This document shows positions 24,701 to 36,700 of a DNA stretch of 64,000 bases, piece after piece. Each line of letters begins with the position of its first letter. The stretch's first letter is position 1. The stretch lies in the NCBI GenBank assembly GCA_963989385.1, contig OZ022506.1, positions 65,917,434 through 65,981,433 on the forward strand, written 5' to 3'. The DNA comes from Ctena decussata (lineage: Eukaryota; Mollusca; Bivalvia; Lucinida; Lucinidae). The position numbers were made by a program, and so were the translations under genes. The notes under the pieces are model-generated. The model was not told the DNA's origin and searched no databases. It worked only from the letters and a program-made list of their open reading frames with translations.

Positions 24701-27700
24701 ACAACTTTACTGGCTAAGACATGAAAATAATAGCATTTTAATAAATTTTCATTGGAAATAAAGGCATGTTGCAGAGGTAATTTGAAGAGGAAGGCATGTT
24801 AATGGTCTGGGGAGATCCCTGGAGGTATTTATCTCCTTCGAAATATGTTGACAGACCCGAACAGTATGCAGACACATACTGTGCTGTACCTGACATTAAA
24901 GACTCTGATGCATTCCAGACAATCAAATGGGCATAGAAATGTAGGAAACTTCTTATGCTATAGTGTTTCCCCCAGAAATGAAAAAGGGCATGGTAAATTT
25001 TCTCAGAAAAGGGCACTTTAGCGCGTGAATTTTCACAAAAAGGGCACTGTAGATGCTTTCATTCAAAGACCCTTGTTTTAATGGACATTAGCTTACAGAG
25101 ATTAATACTGCTAATAAAGCATTAAATCATATCATTCAGAGCTCTAGATAAGAGGGGTATTTGATGATAATTGAGGGATAATTTTTTTTATTTTTCATTA
25201 AAACCATATGTTGTGACCCCTTATTTGAACCGTCTCGTCGAGACAGTTCAGATGAGGGGTCACAACATATGTTTTTATGCAGAATTAACAAAAATTTTCC
25301 CTATTTATCACCAAATACCCCCTCTTAGCTAGAGCTCTGATCATTCTTTTCTTATTTATAGCTGCAGTAGCATCTTTATCTTGAAATGCAGTAAACATAA
25401 TTAAGCAAATAGAGCCTGGATATAACTAAGCAAATAGAGCCTGTATATGATGATAATACATTTATAAAAAAAATTTGCATCTGCTCTGTATTTTTTTTTT
25501 TTTTTTTTGTGTCAAGCTACTCTTTTTTTTTTTTCTTCTAAATATCAAGAAACATATATAGCCTAAAACATTTTGGTATCCTAATTATTATTACAATTTA
25601 TATTTTATTACATGTATTTATCATTATTGTCCTTTATTTATCTTTATTTATTTATAATTCTTACTAACCAGGATTAGGTCTGTATTTGAAAAAAAAAAAC
25701 TGGCACAGAATAACCTCCCTTTAATTTCTATTCATATCTGTCTCAGTTAGCTCTGTTTATCTTCTTCACTCAAGTGAGTTTTGTTTAAGGGTACTCAGAT
25801 GTTGAATACTATTAAAAATATATATAACGATGTTCAAATTCTATTTTAGACACAAAAATCGGCATATACAAGACAGAAATATCAAACTTGCATAATATGC
25901 GTAATTATTTTTACACCATAATTTATCAAACACCTCGAATGTAACCCATATATAATACGCATATCGGAAAAAAAGCCTTACGGGGTGAGCAACAAGTGAA
26001 GACATTGATCAGCCTGCACATCTGTGGGTCAAATCAGTTTCCCAAATACAGTCCATGAATCCAAAGGAATCTAAAAAAAGACTTCTAGAAAAATATTAAA
26101 ACAAAATTAAGTCTCTAAAAGTAATGGGCGTGTTGATTTGTGTAATTGTGAAACATGGCTATTGGCGCCTTTTCTTTCAACAAGCCTCACTTTGATCTTT
26201 CCCGTAACCGATATTCTGCAGATCTGTCAGGTATTTACACGGATCAGTTAGTTTATTAGCGAGTGGACCATAACAGGATTAACACCAACAGTTGTGTTTA
26301 CTTACGGTGTCAAAACAATTGAGGCAGTGAACTGTGAATACACGTGTTTCTCCTTATTGGTAGGTGAAGTTTAGAGCAAAAAGGGCATGGTGCTGGAAAA
26401 AGGGCATGGCGCTGAGGAAAAGGGGCATGCCGCGGCGCCATGCTAAAAGGGGCTAGGGGAAACACTATGCTAAATACAGAAAAAAGGAACCCATAAAAAA
26501 TGTGCAGCATAACGCTGTTAAGGTCATGCTATTTGTTGCAGAGAAATAAGGTAATCATACCAGTACGCAGACACCTTAGTATCAGATTTGAGTAAAGTTA
26601 CACTCGAGACTATGAAGTACAAGACAGACAGCCTACACTGGAGTAGTCATGCGACTCCTGACGTTGCGTTCCGCTCCGCTACACTACCGTCATGACATCC
26701 ACTTCGGTAAAAACATGTGATTTTTTCATTCCACTGAATACTTCAATTACACTCATCAACTTGGTATTAGGAGCCATAAGTGTTACCTTTAAGCCCATAA
26801 AACCGTGCGTCCAAGCCTAAATCATGATAATATTCAAGCAAAACTTCTTCCGATTCGTCTTGACAGGGGTTTGTTTACATCGGTACCGGCTGACAGAAGC
26901 GTTCCGAATTTGGTTGTCTCGGTTGCTCGCGCTCACGCGCAAATCACTGTGTGAGACAGATGAACGTCGTGTGGATTTCTGACGTGCCGCATTAGCGGTA
27001 TCGATATGAACGTGGAAGGACTTCCAGTGTTGGCAAACATGTCTCTTGCATAGCGTATGTTTCTCCAACGCCAGCAAGGCATCGGTCGTGTTGCGGTCCT
27101 CTGCACCTTCTCTGACAAGAGTAAGTTCCAGTTGGTATGAGGATTCCAAATGTAGCCGCTCGCTTGGGGTTTTAACAAAAACATTTATGTGAAATGTCTC
27201 GTACTAAAGAATAAATATGCGGGTGTGTGTTGGAGGGGGTGGGGGGGGGGGGGGGGGGGGGCTACGAGAGGCTTCCATATTATAAATCTGAATACATTTT
27301 GAAAGATTAAATATTTCTCCATGTAGTCGAAATGACTGAAATACTAGTAGGAGCGTTATAGGCCTACGTGTAACCCGGCATTGACTGAACATACTGAGTG
27401 ACTGAGTGACCCGGCATTGACTGAACATACCCCAGACCTTGTACATATCAGTCTGGGCCCAATTTCTCTGATGATATTACTATCAGATTACATGTTAAAA
27501 CTGCTGTTCTTTTATTGGTAGAATTCGTAATTGTGCCGATCCCAAACAGGCACATATTGTTGAAACAATGTCCACATTGTGTTCCCAGTTGGATAACGGA
27601 TGACTATCCCTCTTGTTTTGGCACCTTTCCTGAACATATTCAATTTGCAATTAAACAAACATTGGCACGGGCACCCCTTAAAGTTCCAACCATCATGCTA

Positions 27701-30700
27701 AATTCCGGGCGAGCCAGTACCAATGAGTAGGTAAAGATATCGAAATGGGCCAGCAGAAGCTGTATGACAGCTTAGAAGGGTCTCAAGTATGGTGAGTTAT
27801 GGTGAGTTTTGTGTGTTCTTTAACGGAATAAAGACGACGGAAGCTCGATCAGTCTGCGCATATCCGATGGCTCATCGGTGTTTTCAAATGGGGTAGTTTA
27901 TCATAAGACTGCCAGGTTTCGCAAGCTGGTCATGATAAGCTATTACCACTTGTCCCTATTACACATACTTCACAATTCCGAATTCTGAATCCTTAATTCC
28001 GAATTCTGGATTTCGAATTCAAAAATTCGGAATTAGAAATTTGTAGAACATACTAGTGCTAAGGGATCGACCATATATTCGTGGATGGGGTAGGGGGGGG
28101 GGAGCGGAATTCGGAATTTCGAAATTTGTAGAACATACTAGTGCTAAGGGACCGACGATATATTCTTAAGGTGGGGGGGGGGGCGTACCACATTTTAAAA
28201 AATAATCCTCTGTCTTTCTGTCCTTGGATATGCAAGAAAAAAAAATAAATTGGCTTATAAGGGATTTAAAAAATAATGTTGCCTCAATAATAAGTGGAAA
28301 AATAATCTGGTGGCTCCACCCCAAATTTAGTAAAAATATAGTCTGCAGATAATTCCATTCGAATTGAGTTTTCAAAATGTCGCTAGCTTCTGGGGGCACA
28401 GCCCCCACACACCCAATGTTTAAAGTAATGTTTTGATAATATTTACAGGTGTTTTACCACCAGCAACAACGCACGCACATACATTTTACAAACACTTCTT
28501 ATACAACATTCACATATATGAGCCGCGACACGAGAAAACCAAAATGGTTGTGCAGCCAGTGCAGACTCAGATCAGCCTGGGCATCCTCCCAGTCTGGTCA
28601 GAGTCTTCGCTGCCCGCATGGAGGTCGCTTAGACCCATAGGTACCCTTTGAACACTCAACGAAGAGTCTGATCAAACTGGACGGATGCCCAGGCTGATCT
28701 GAGTCTGCGCTGGGCGCACAACCACATTGTTGGTTTTCTCGTGTCGCGGCTCATTTATTATGTATTATTGATCTGTCGCATTACTAAGGAATGTTTTCAT
28801 TGAAAATGAGTTGCTAAAAAGTCACTGGCTTATGGGAGACAACATTATGGCAATAGTGGCCACTTTAACAGCAGTATAATACTCATACAAGGATGTTTGA
28901 ATCTGTTCCATGGATTAAGGAACTGGTGCCGGGCCGCGTAGCGCAATCGGTAGGGAACCTGACTCATAAGTCAGAGGTCCTGGGTTCCAAACCCTGTCTG
29001 GCCACATACTTTCGTTTCTCCTTCCGCTGATTCAAGAAGGGCAGTTGTCAGTTACTGGCGAAAGTATGTGCACATAGCACTGGTTAACCGCTTAGGAGGT
29101 CTAAGCCTGCCCAGGAATAGTGTGGTTAGGTTAACTGACCGTCCCGACATGACCATAGCTGTTTACCGTGGACGTTAAGCATTTTGAATCAATCAATCTA
29201 GGAACTGGTTTGCAAATGCAAGCTAAACCATGCCCATTGCCTGTATGTTCTTTATGTTAGAAACAGTGTGTTAAATTACTGATGTGGGAAAAATAAAAGG
29301 ATATTCATTCACATGCGTAAAGGTCAAATAAATTAGGATCTGATAGTTTAGCTTATAAAATAAAGAAAAAGAATTGTTCGAGTTTGTTTGTTAAAAAAAA
29401 GATTAGCTCGTTCAAGGTGTCAAAAAAAGAAATTGTTTTCAGAGGCCATTAAAAAAAATCCCGTCTCCATCAAGACCCCCCTCCCCCACCCCCACCAAGA
29501 ATATTAAATGGTCAGTCCCTAAACGCTTGAATATGAAGGACTCGAAGCAGCGTTTAGGCTTTGAAGAATCTCGCTTTCAGCTATACTGTTTCAAACGCGC
29601 CATCCCGTGACCCTGGTGCTTACCAATAGCCATACGAACGATTTACGATCTAATATTTTATGGGAATCTTAGAATTATAAAGTGAAGCCTCTAATCGTTT
29701 TTGCAGAAATGAGCGTCCTCGCAACTGGTCGTGTGTTCTCTCTTTTCCCATAAACGATCTATGAATCCTGATAGGAAAGCATATGATCAATTACTACAAA
29801 AGGCGCATCTGCGCAACCTATTCAGGGTCATCCCTTTTCGCATAACACTGGGGACCTAACAACTAACAAATGAAGAATCAGATGGGTCAGAGCACATGAA
29901 CGTTTTTTTAGTATTCGTTGTGCGCAAATGGATCCCCTTACACGCGACACTGATCATTCATTGTCTTCCCAGTAAAATCAGTTGGTTCACATTTTTAATA
30001 TTGTATAATCCTTTTTTTTCTATTTTAATTTCAACAAACATAAATCATTTCACTTAAAGTTTTCAAGCTCTCAATTGTTCTACGAATTTGGGAGTTCATA
30101 ATTTGGAATACAGAACTCAGTTGGAATTCCTCAATTCGGAATTGTAAAGTAGTAGCGCTACTTCCGCTACGCTTCTGAGGGGTGGTGTCTTCTGAAGTAA
30201 CACTTGTTCCGCTCCGCTACTAAAGGGTGATTTTTTTTTCTCGTTTGTGCTTCGCTTCTAAAGGAAGCCGACTCAGTCCCATTGTTGTGCAAAAGGTAAA
30301 GTTGACCTTAGTAGCACTGATTATGCTGCCGCCCACAAGCTCTGTTGGTTTAAACATATTATATTTTCAAAAATTCATATAAAAACACAATCATTTGTCA
30401 TATACAAATACATGTAATAGGATTAGAACGAAAGCACAAGTACTTATAAAGTTCCTCTCCTTATATAATATTCATACGCCAAGGCGCATATTTATCAGGC
30501 TAAAGTATGCATTACATATGTCATATTAATTTCAAAACCAATGATAGAAAATGAGATTGGATAAAGAAAAAAAAAAACAATACAAAATAGAAATCGGCAG
30601 GAAAAAGAAGAAGAAGAAGAAAAAATTTAACGCAGAACTTTAAGATCAGTGCATTTAGGGAAAGCAGATGGGGCGCAGAGCCTTCGGGGACAGTCGCACT

Positions 30701-33700
30701 CAATCACAAGCAACCATTACTGACAATACAAACAGCTTACATGTACCTAATGTACAAAAAGGTATGCTTAGAAACGTTTTGAGTCAATTATGAATTTGTT
30801 AAGGAAGCCTTTGAAAATATTCACAGATTCAGATTGTTTGCTTCATCAGGAACATCATTTTTTTTTAATTTGGAGATGCGCCGTAGTCGAGTGGTTAGAG
30901 TGGCTCGGTTATTGTCCAGAAAGTCACCGGAAGGTCGTGAGTTCGCGGCTCACCGTCGTCAACTCTCTCTGTCAACCCAGCAGTAAATGAGTACTTTTTC
31001 GAATCAGGGAAGGATAAGGCGGCAAAAGGAGAGAAATGGGTTCCGCCTTTCATCGGCTGTGCCCAAGATACTGTGGGTCTCTAACCCCCACTGCCCCTAC
31101 GGTTATTAGGCTATGGGAAACATTTACCTTTACCTTTATGAATTTGTGCACCTTAGCAAAAATAATTGTATTAGTTTCAAGTGGGAGAGAAAGCATACAC
31201 TAGGAGAGGGAGCGAATGACTCTCATACTGCGACACCGAATTTAAAAGTTCAATTCTTTGCGCCTGGTAATATCTGCAGTGAAAGAAAAAGTGTCTGTGG
31301 GCGTTCTCTACACTGCCACATTGGCACATTGGGGAATCGGAAATGTCATTCAGGAAGAGATCTATATCAAGTGAGCTGCTTTGTCCGTATTCTAGTGTTT
31401 AGGATCTGAGCTTTTCTGTTACCAACATAGAAGTGTTTCGGGACGGGGATTTTATCTTTGTTAAGGAAGCCTTTGAAAGTATTCACAGATTCAGATTGTC
31501 TGCTTCATCAGGAACATCATTCCAAGCCCTAATAGTTGAAGGCAGAAAAAGTCTATAGTTTGAAGATCATTGGAATTTCTTAGATTATAGCGAGAGATAT
31601 TGCCAACAAACTGAGATACTAGGGAAGACAGATACAGCGGAGTTAAATTCTGAGTCATTTTCTAAAACAATGATGACTTGTGATTATTCCGTCTCAGTTC
31701 AAAAGAGTCCCATCGAATTTCTTTATGGAGAGTAACAATTGAAACAAGTTTACTGGCTCCCGTGGCTGTTCTAGCTGTTTCATTCTGTATTATGTCGAGT
31801 TCGTGAACAATTATCCCATATGACGTCCCCATATTCTAGTAAAGGTCTAATGAATGCTGTGTAAATTGTTTCAAGGGATTTTCTATCTAATTTGAATTTT
31901 AATTTCCTCATAATGTCAATCCTAGTCCATGCTTTTTCTGTAATATAGTTAATGTGTTGATGCCAAGTGCCGTCATTTGAAAAATAAAGGCTTAGATGTT
32001 TATGAGAATCAACCTAAGATATCCGACGATTTTGCATAAAGATGAGTAGATGAAAAGGCCTATTTAGTTTGCGAGAGATTAGTAGAGAATCAGTTTTAGA
32101 AGGATTAAAAGTAACAAACCACGTTGACGCCAATGCTGATATTTTACCAAGATCTGTGTTAATACAACCCGCTGCTGTCAAAGGGTCGTCTACAATAATA
32201 AAGAGACTAGTATCATCTGCGAGCAATAGAATTATTTGAGCTGTCAGTTACAATATCATTTATAAACAACAGAAAAAGGAGAGGGCCTACGATTGATCCC
32301 TGAGGAACCCCGGCTCGAAGATAGGTCCAGTCAGAAACAGCACCAGGAACAGCAACTCGTTGTTTTCTATCAGGGAGATAATCTGCAAACGAAGCATGGA
32401 TGTTTCCTGAGACACCAGCTGCTTGAAGTAGCAAAGAGACCAGCGCGCCACACACGGTCGAATGCGTTGCTGATGTCACAGAAAACAGTCCGTACTTCTT
32501 TGCCTGCCTGAATCAAGTGCTTAACAGGAAGTATTGTAAAGAAATGTCAACTGATTAACTGTTGAGTCTCCAGGCAGACAGCCAGATTGTAGTGAAGAGA
32601 GCAAATTATTTTCACGTACACTGTAAAAAATTTCCGTAGATTTTACAGAAGAATAACTGGCAACCAGCTGCCAGTCCTTTTCCCGTTATTTTTACGGGCG
32701 TTTGCCTGTAAGCCACTGTTTGAAATCACAAAATGGAAGTGTTATGTTAAATGGTCGCCCTCGAAAATAACTTTATATTATTGAAGGGCTATATGACCAA
32801 AACGACACTGTTCTATTCTGTCCTACTCTGCTGGATGATTCCTACAATTTTTACGGGCGCCCATAAAAATAACGGAGAGAGGACTGGCAGCTGGTTGCCA
32901 GTTATTATACCGTAAAATCTACGGAAATGTTTTACAGTGTAGGTGATTAAATACCGTATATAAGGTAATTTTCGCGGTGTTACATTTTTCGCGGTATTTC
33001 GCGGTATTAAAATCGCGAATAATTTCCAGTTTCTTACAAAGTGTCTTCATTAGACACGGTGTTCATATATTTTGTTTCTGTTTGCTTCGGTAGTAGCTGG
33101 TATTTTTTACTTGAGTCAATTCTTTCATTAACCTGCGGCGGCCCTGCCGCAGGTTAATGAATGAACTGACTCAAGTAAAAAAGAAATTATTTTGCTTTTC
33201 GCGCATGTTGCTACCCTAGAAAATAAAAACCGCGAACATTTTTGTTAATGTTTTCGAACCTTAACCGCGAAATTTTGAACCCGCGAAAATTACCGCGTAT
33301 ACGGTAGATGTTAAAATACAAGCCTTTCCAAGGCTTTATCCTCCGAGTTGAGCAATGAAATATGTCGATAATTGGGAACATCAGAAGGGTCACCAAAACG
33401 GCCAAAGCGACAACCCAACGTCCCCTCCCCCAACCCTAATAAACATGAAAAAAGAAGAAGAATGTTTGTCAATATCAAATTCATTGAAACGATATAAAAT
33501 GGAGGAAAATATATTAAGTAATATTGATTGATGTAGCACACTGCAAAAAAAAAAAAAAAAAGAAAAAAGGTAGATTTTACGGTAAAATAACTGGCAACCA
33601 GCTGCCAGTCCTTTTACCGTTATTTTTACGGGTGCCCGTAAAAATTGCAGGAATCATTAAGCGGAGTGGGACAGAATAAAGCAGGTGTCGTTTTGGGTTG

Positions 33701-36700
33701 ATAGCCCTTCAACAATACAAAGTTATTTTCGAGTGCGCCAAGTTAACATAAAACTTCCATTTCGTGATTTCCAACAACGTCTTACAGACAAACGCCTGTA
33801 AAAATAACGGGAAAAGGACTGGCAGATGGTTTCCAGTTATTCTACCGTAAAATCTACAGATTTTTTTACAGTGCAGATATCTTTTGTGGAATCCTGTGCG
33901 TGGAAAAGGACCTCAATCAAGCTTTGTTCTGAACTGTATCTAATTATTTTATGTATACTTTGCCTTCCCAAAAGCTCTCTTTACGTACTGTCTGACATGA
34001 AACATGGACCGTAAGGCTCATCAGTACACTGTAAAAAATTTCCGTAGATTTTACGGTAGAATAACTGGAAACCAGCTGCCTGTCCATTCCCTGTAATTTT
34101 TACGGGCGCCCGTAAAAATTGCAGGAATCATCAAGCAGAGCAGGGTAGAAGAGAACATGTGTTATTTCGGTTGATTAAAGACTGCTGGTTCTTTGGAAAC
34201 TTATACAAGCTACGTCTGATAATCTTTGTGTTGGCGTCGATGCGTGATCGGTATGGCTTTTCTACGGTTATACGATGTCGCTCTGACGTCGTGTGGTATC
34301 TGTGTAAAAACTGCTCTAGGTTATAATTAAATAGGCACCTCTATACATGTTCTTGCTTAACAATATGGTTTTACAAAGCCAAGGAGATCAAATGCAGTGT
34401 TCTCATCGGCATCCATAGGTATGCACTACTTCTATCATTTGATTATTTGCTGTTCAGAAATACTGTATTACTGGTTAAGGATATTGGAAATGAAGACTTT
34501 ATAAACTCTCAATGAATAGTTGTATACGTTACTTGTTCAGTCTTTCTTTTCTTCTTTTCTCGGTATTATGCTGCAAACTTGCAACTACAGTGTAGGCGAA
34601 TAAATTCTGAAGGAGAAAAACTAAGATTTACCCCTTAAATATCTGAACAGAAATGACCAACCGTAACATTTTCTGTTCTTTTTATTTGCCGTTTCATTAT
34701 AAAGGTAGAGCTCACTGGAACACTGTCTCCGGAATTTTTGGTCAGACTAAATGTATCTATATGTTCTTTAGTGAATCGACTCATTACGAGATGATTGAAT
34801 GTAGTCAGACTTAAAAGAGCAAGAAACGAAAGCATAGAATTAAGAGTATCCTGAACATAGCATTTATACATTGCTACAATATCATGAGTAAACTGCCTGT
34901 GCCCTTTTCCTGTATTAAATGTTTCTGATTCTATACTCCATACTCCTGATTGACACACCCTTGTTAGGAACTATATAACGGAACTAAACAAAGCATCATA
35001 TAAACGCTACCAATTAACATTTTTAACCTTAGGTTGGTTTCTTGACTGTAAATGAGCAATATGGTTTCCCTTAGTAACGTAAACTATACAACAGTCTTAC
35101 AAAGGTAAGTATACGCCGCCAGCAAATATAAATGTTAGCTTTGATGCATAACTGTATTTGGCTGAAGTCTTCAAACTTAAGTTTACTTCTCTGTTCTTCA
35201 GTTTTCACTGTGAAAACTATACCAGATCCTGTCAACAAAAAGGATTTACAAGGTTTTGCATAGTTGATAACTGATTATTCTGTAGTTTATACTCTAAAAC
35301 AGGACAAAACCGCTCAGGTATTACCTTATCAAACTGATTGTATTTCATTTTATTCGAGGTCTTTATATAAAATCAATGCTGGCTTTAATAGCAGCCTCTT
35401 TACTTCTCTGAAGTTTTTTTTTTAATTATGTTTTCCAGCTTTATATAACGAAATATCACATATGATACCCTCTTTAGAACAGAAGGAAGTGTAAATAAGA
35501 AAAAGACAGTAGATGGGCAATGCCATCATTAAATATGTTGATTTATGATATGATAACCCATCATTTTGTATTATTTTCCACATTTTTTTCTTTTCTTCAA
35601 ATGTTCACATGTACATGTACTTTAGAGCTCTAGAATTCTTTTCTTTGTTTTCGTTTCATACAGCGATAACCAACTCCCCTTTTTTAAGTTCATCGCTTTG
35701 GCGGCTCTCATGGGAACACATGTGCGAAGAAGTTTGACTGGGTATGATGCTGCCGATGAGATGGCAAGACTTCTGATTTTCTTCCTTTTCTTATCATGCA
35801 GTACATGTAAACTTGGCAGCTTTATGTGTGTGTATGTGCGGGGGGGGGGGGGGGGGGGGGGGGGGGGGAGGGGTATCTGCTACGTCAGGAGTAGGGTCCA
35901 AGAAAAATGCTAGACGACAGGTTTACCTATCCACTCTTCCAAAATTTAAAAAAAAAATACACACTTCTTAAACATACGAGTAGACAACTGCCAAATTTCA
36001 ATTTGCCAAACATATTTTTAGGATGGCCTTATTACAATAATTCTGACACGCTTCAAAATATACTGCAAAAGGATTTCAGTATTTAGTCTTAGTCTTACAC
36101 CATCCCAGATGACAAACAACGTCTAAACGGAATCATATCATCGTCAGTGCCGGACAGCCGTGCACTTCTCAAACTTTTTAGGGACGAGTCATTTATTATC
36201 AGGTGGGGGGGGGCCGGGTACATTTTCATATGGTTCACAAAAATTTTTCCGACCCCCCCCCCAGTCTCAACAGAATTATTTTTCCGACCCCCCCCCCCCC
36301 CCCCCCCCAGATAGGTGACAAAAATTTTTATGACCCCCCCTATCCCCGGTGCCAGCTACCCTTCACACACATACCATATTACCTATTTTATTTCAGACTG
36401 ACCTCAATCAAAACCTAGCTGTATGAAACACAAAGAACATCTTTTTATTCTAACAGGTTAATTACATGTAATCATGGTCTGTTTAAATTTTGTCTGCATT
36501 CGTTGCACTTTTTCTTCTGCTAATGGCCATCCAGAAATCTTTTTGTCGAATGCTAATAATGATTATAACTGTAAATAATATTAATTTGGCCTCTGGGTGG
36601 TGGGGGTCTGGGGGCTGTGTTTTTGCTGATGAAAGGCACGTGGAGAGCTGATATCACAAATGCAGGCATTAAATTTAATTGAGCACAAAATCATCTACTT

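Larger units (their letters stand above)
28146..29522. mobile_element. GGGACCGAC-ended element, copy M (middle shell)
   Basis: The left end TAAGGGACCGACGATATATT and the inverted right end (ATATTAAATGGTCAGTCCCT, 29501-29520) are followed inward by poly-G/poly-C tracts. A copy of the GGCTCTGGGGG-type hairpin lies at 28385-28410. It contains a MITE beta copy and a SINE. Relatives are at 36179-37093 and 57630-58236. Confidence 0.6.
27966..30151. mobile_element. Inverted-repeat element with AATTCCGAATT motif ends (outer shell of a nest)
   Basis: The left end TACTTCACAATTCCGAATT and the right end (inverse of TACTTTACAATTCCGAATT, 30132-30151) form the borders. Several AATTCCGAATT-like motifs repeat inside each (27971-28032 and 30085-30145). 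A ~65-bp direct duplication (GAAATTTGTAGAACATACTA) occurs at 28036 and 28112. The interior contains a second element (28146-29522). Confidence 0.55.
31139..33440 (-). pseudogene. Non-LTR retrotransposon (LINE) reverse transcriptase, inactivated and split by two insertions
   Basis: In minus-strand order the pieces are: [16 protein letters not shown] (33300s-33410), then across two insertions [10 protein letters not shown] (~32600), motif [17 protein letters not shown] (~32450-32500), [20 protein letters not shown] (~32260-32340), catalytic ADD as LADDTSLF (~32205), and a C-terminal zinc-binding segment [17 protein letters not shown] (~31280-31330). Several frameshifts and stops make it non-functional. 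Transposons at 32619-32939 and 32954-33304 sit inside the coding region. The 5' part of the LINE is missing. It lies in EIF3F intron 1. Confidence 0.85.

Noticed and set aside
34635..34958. 107-codon ORF with hydrophobic segment as a receptor exon
   Set aside because: No diagnostic motif such as DRY, no convincing splice sites and no neighbouring exons.
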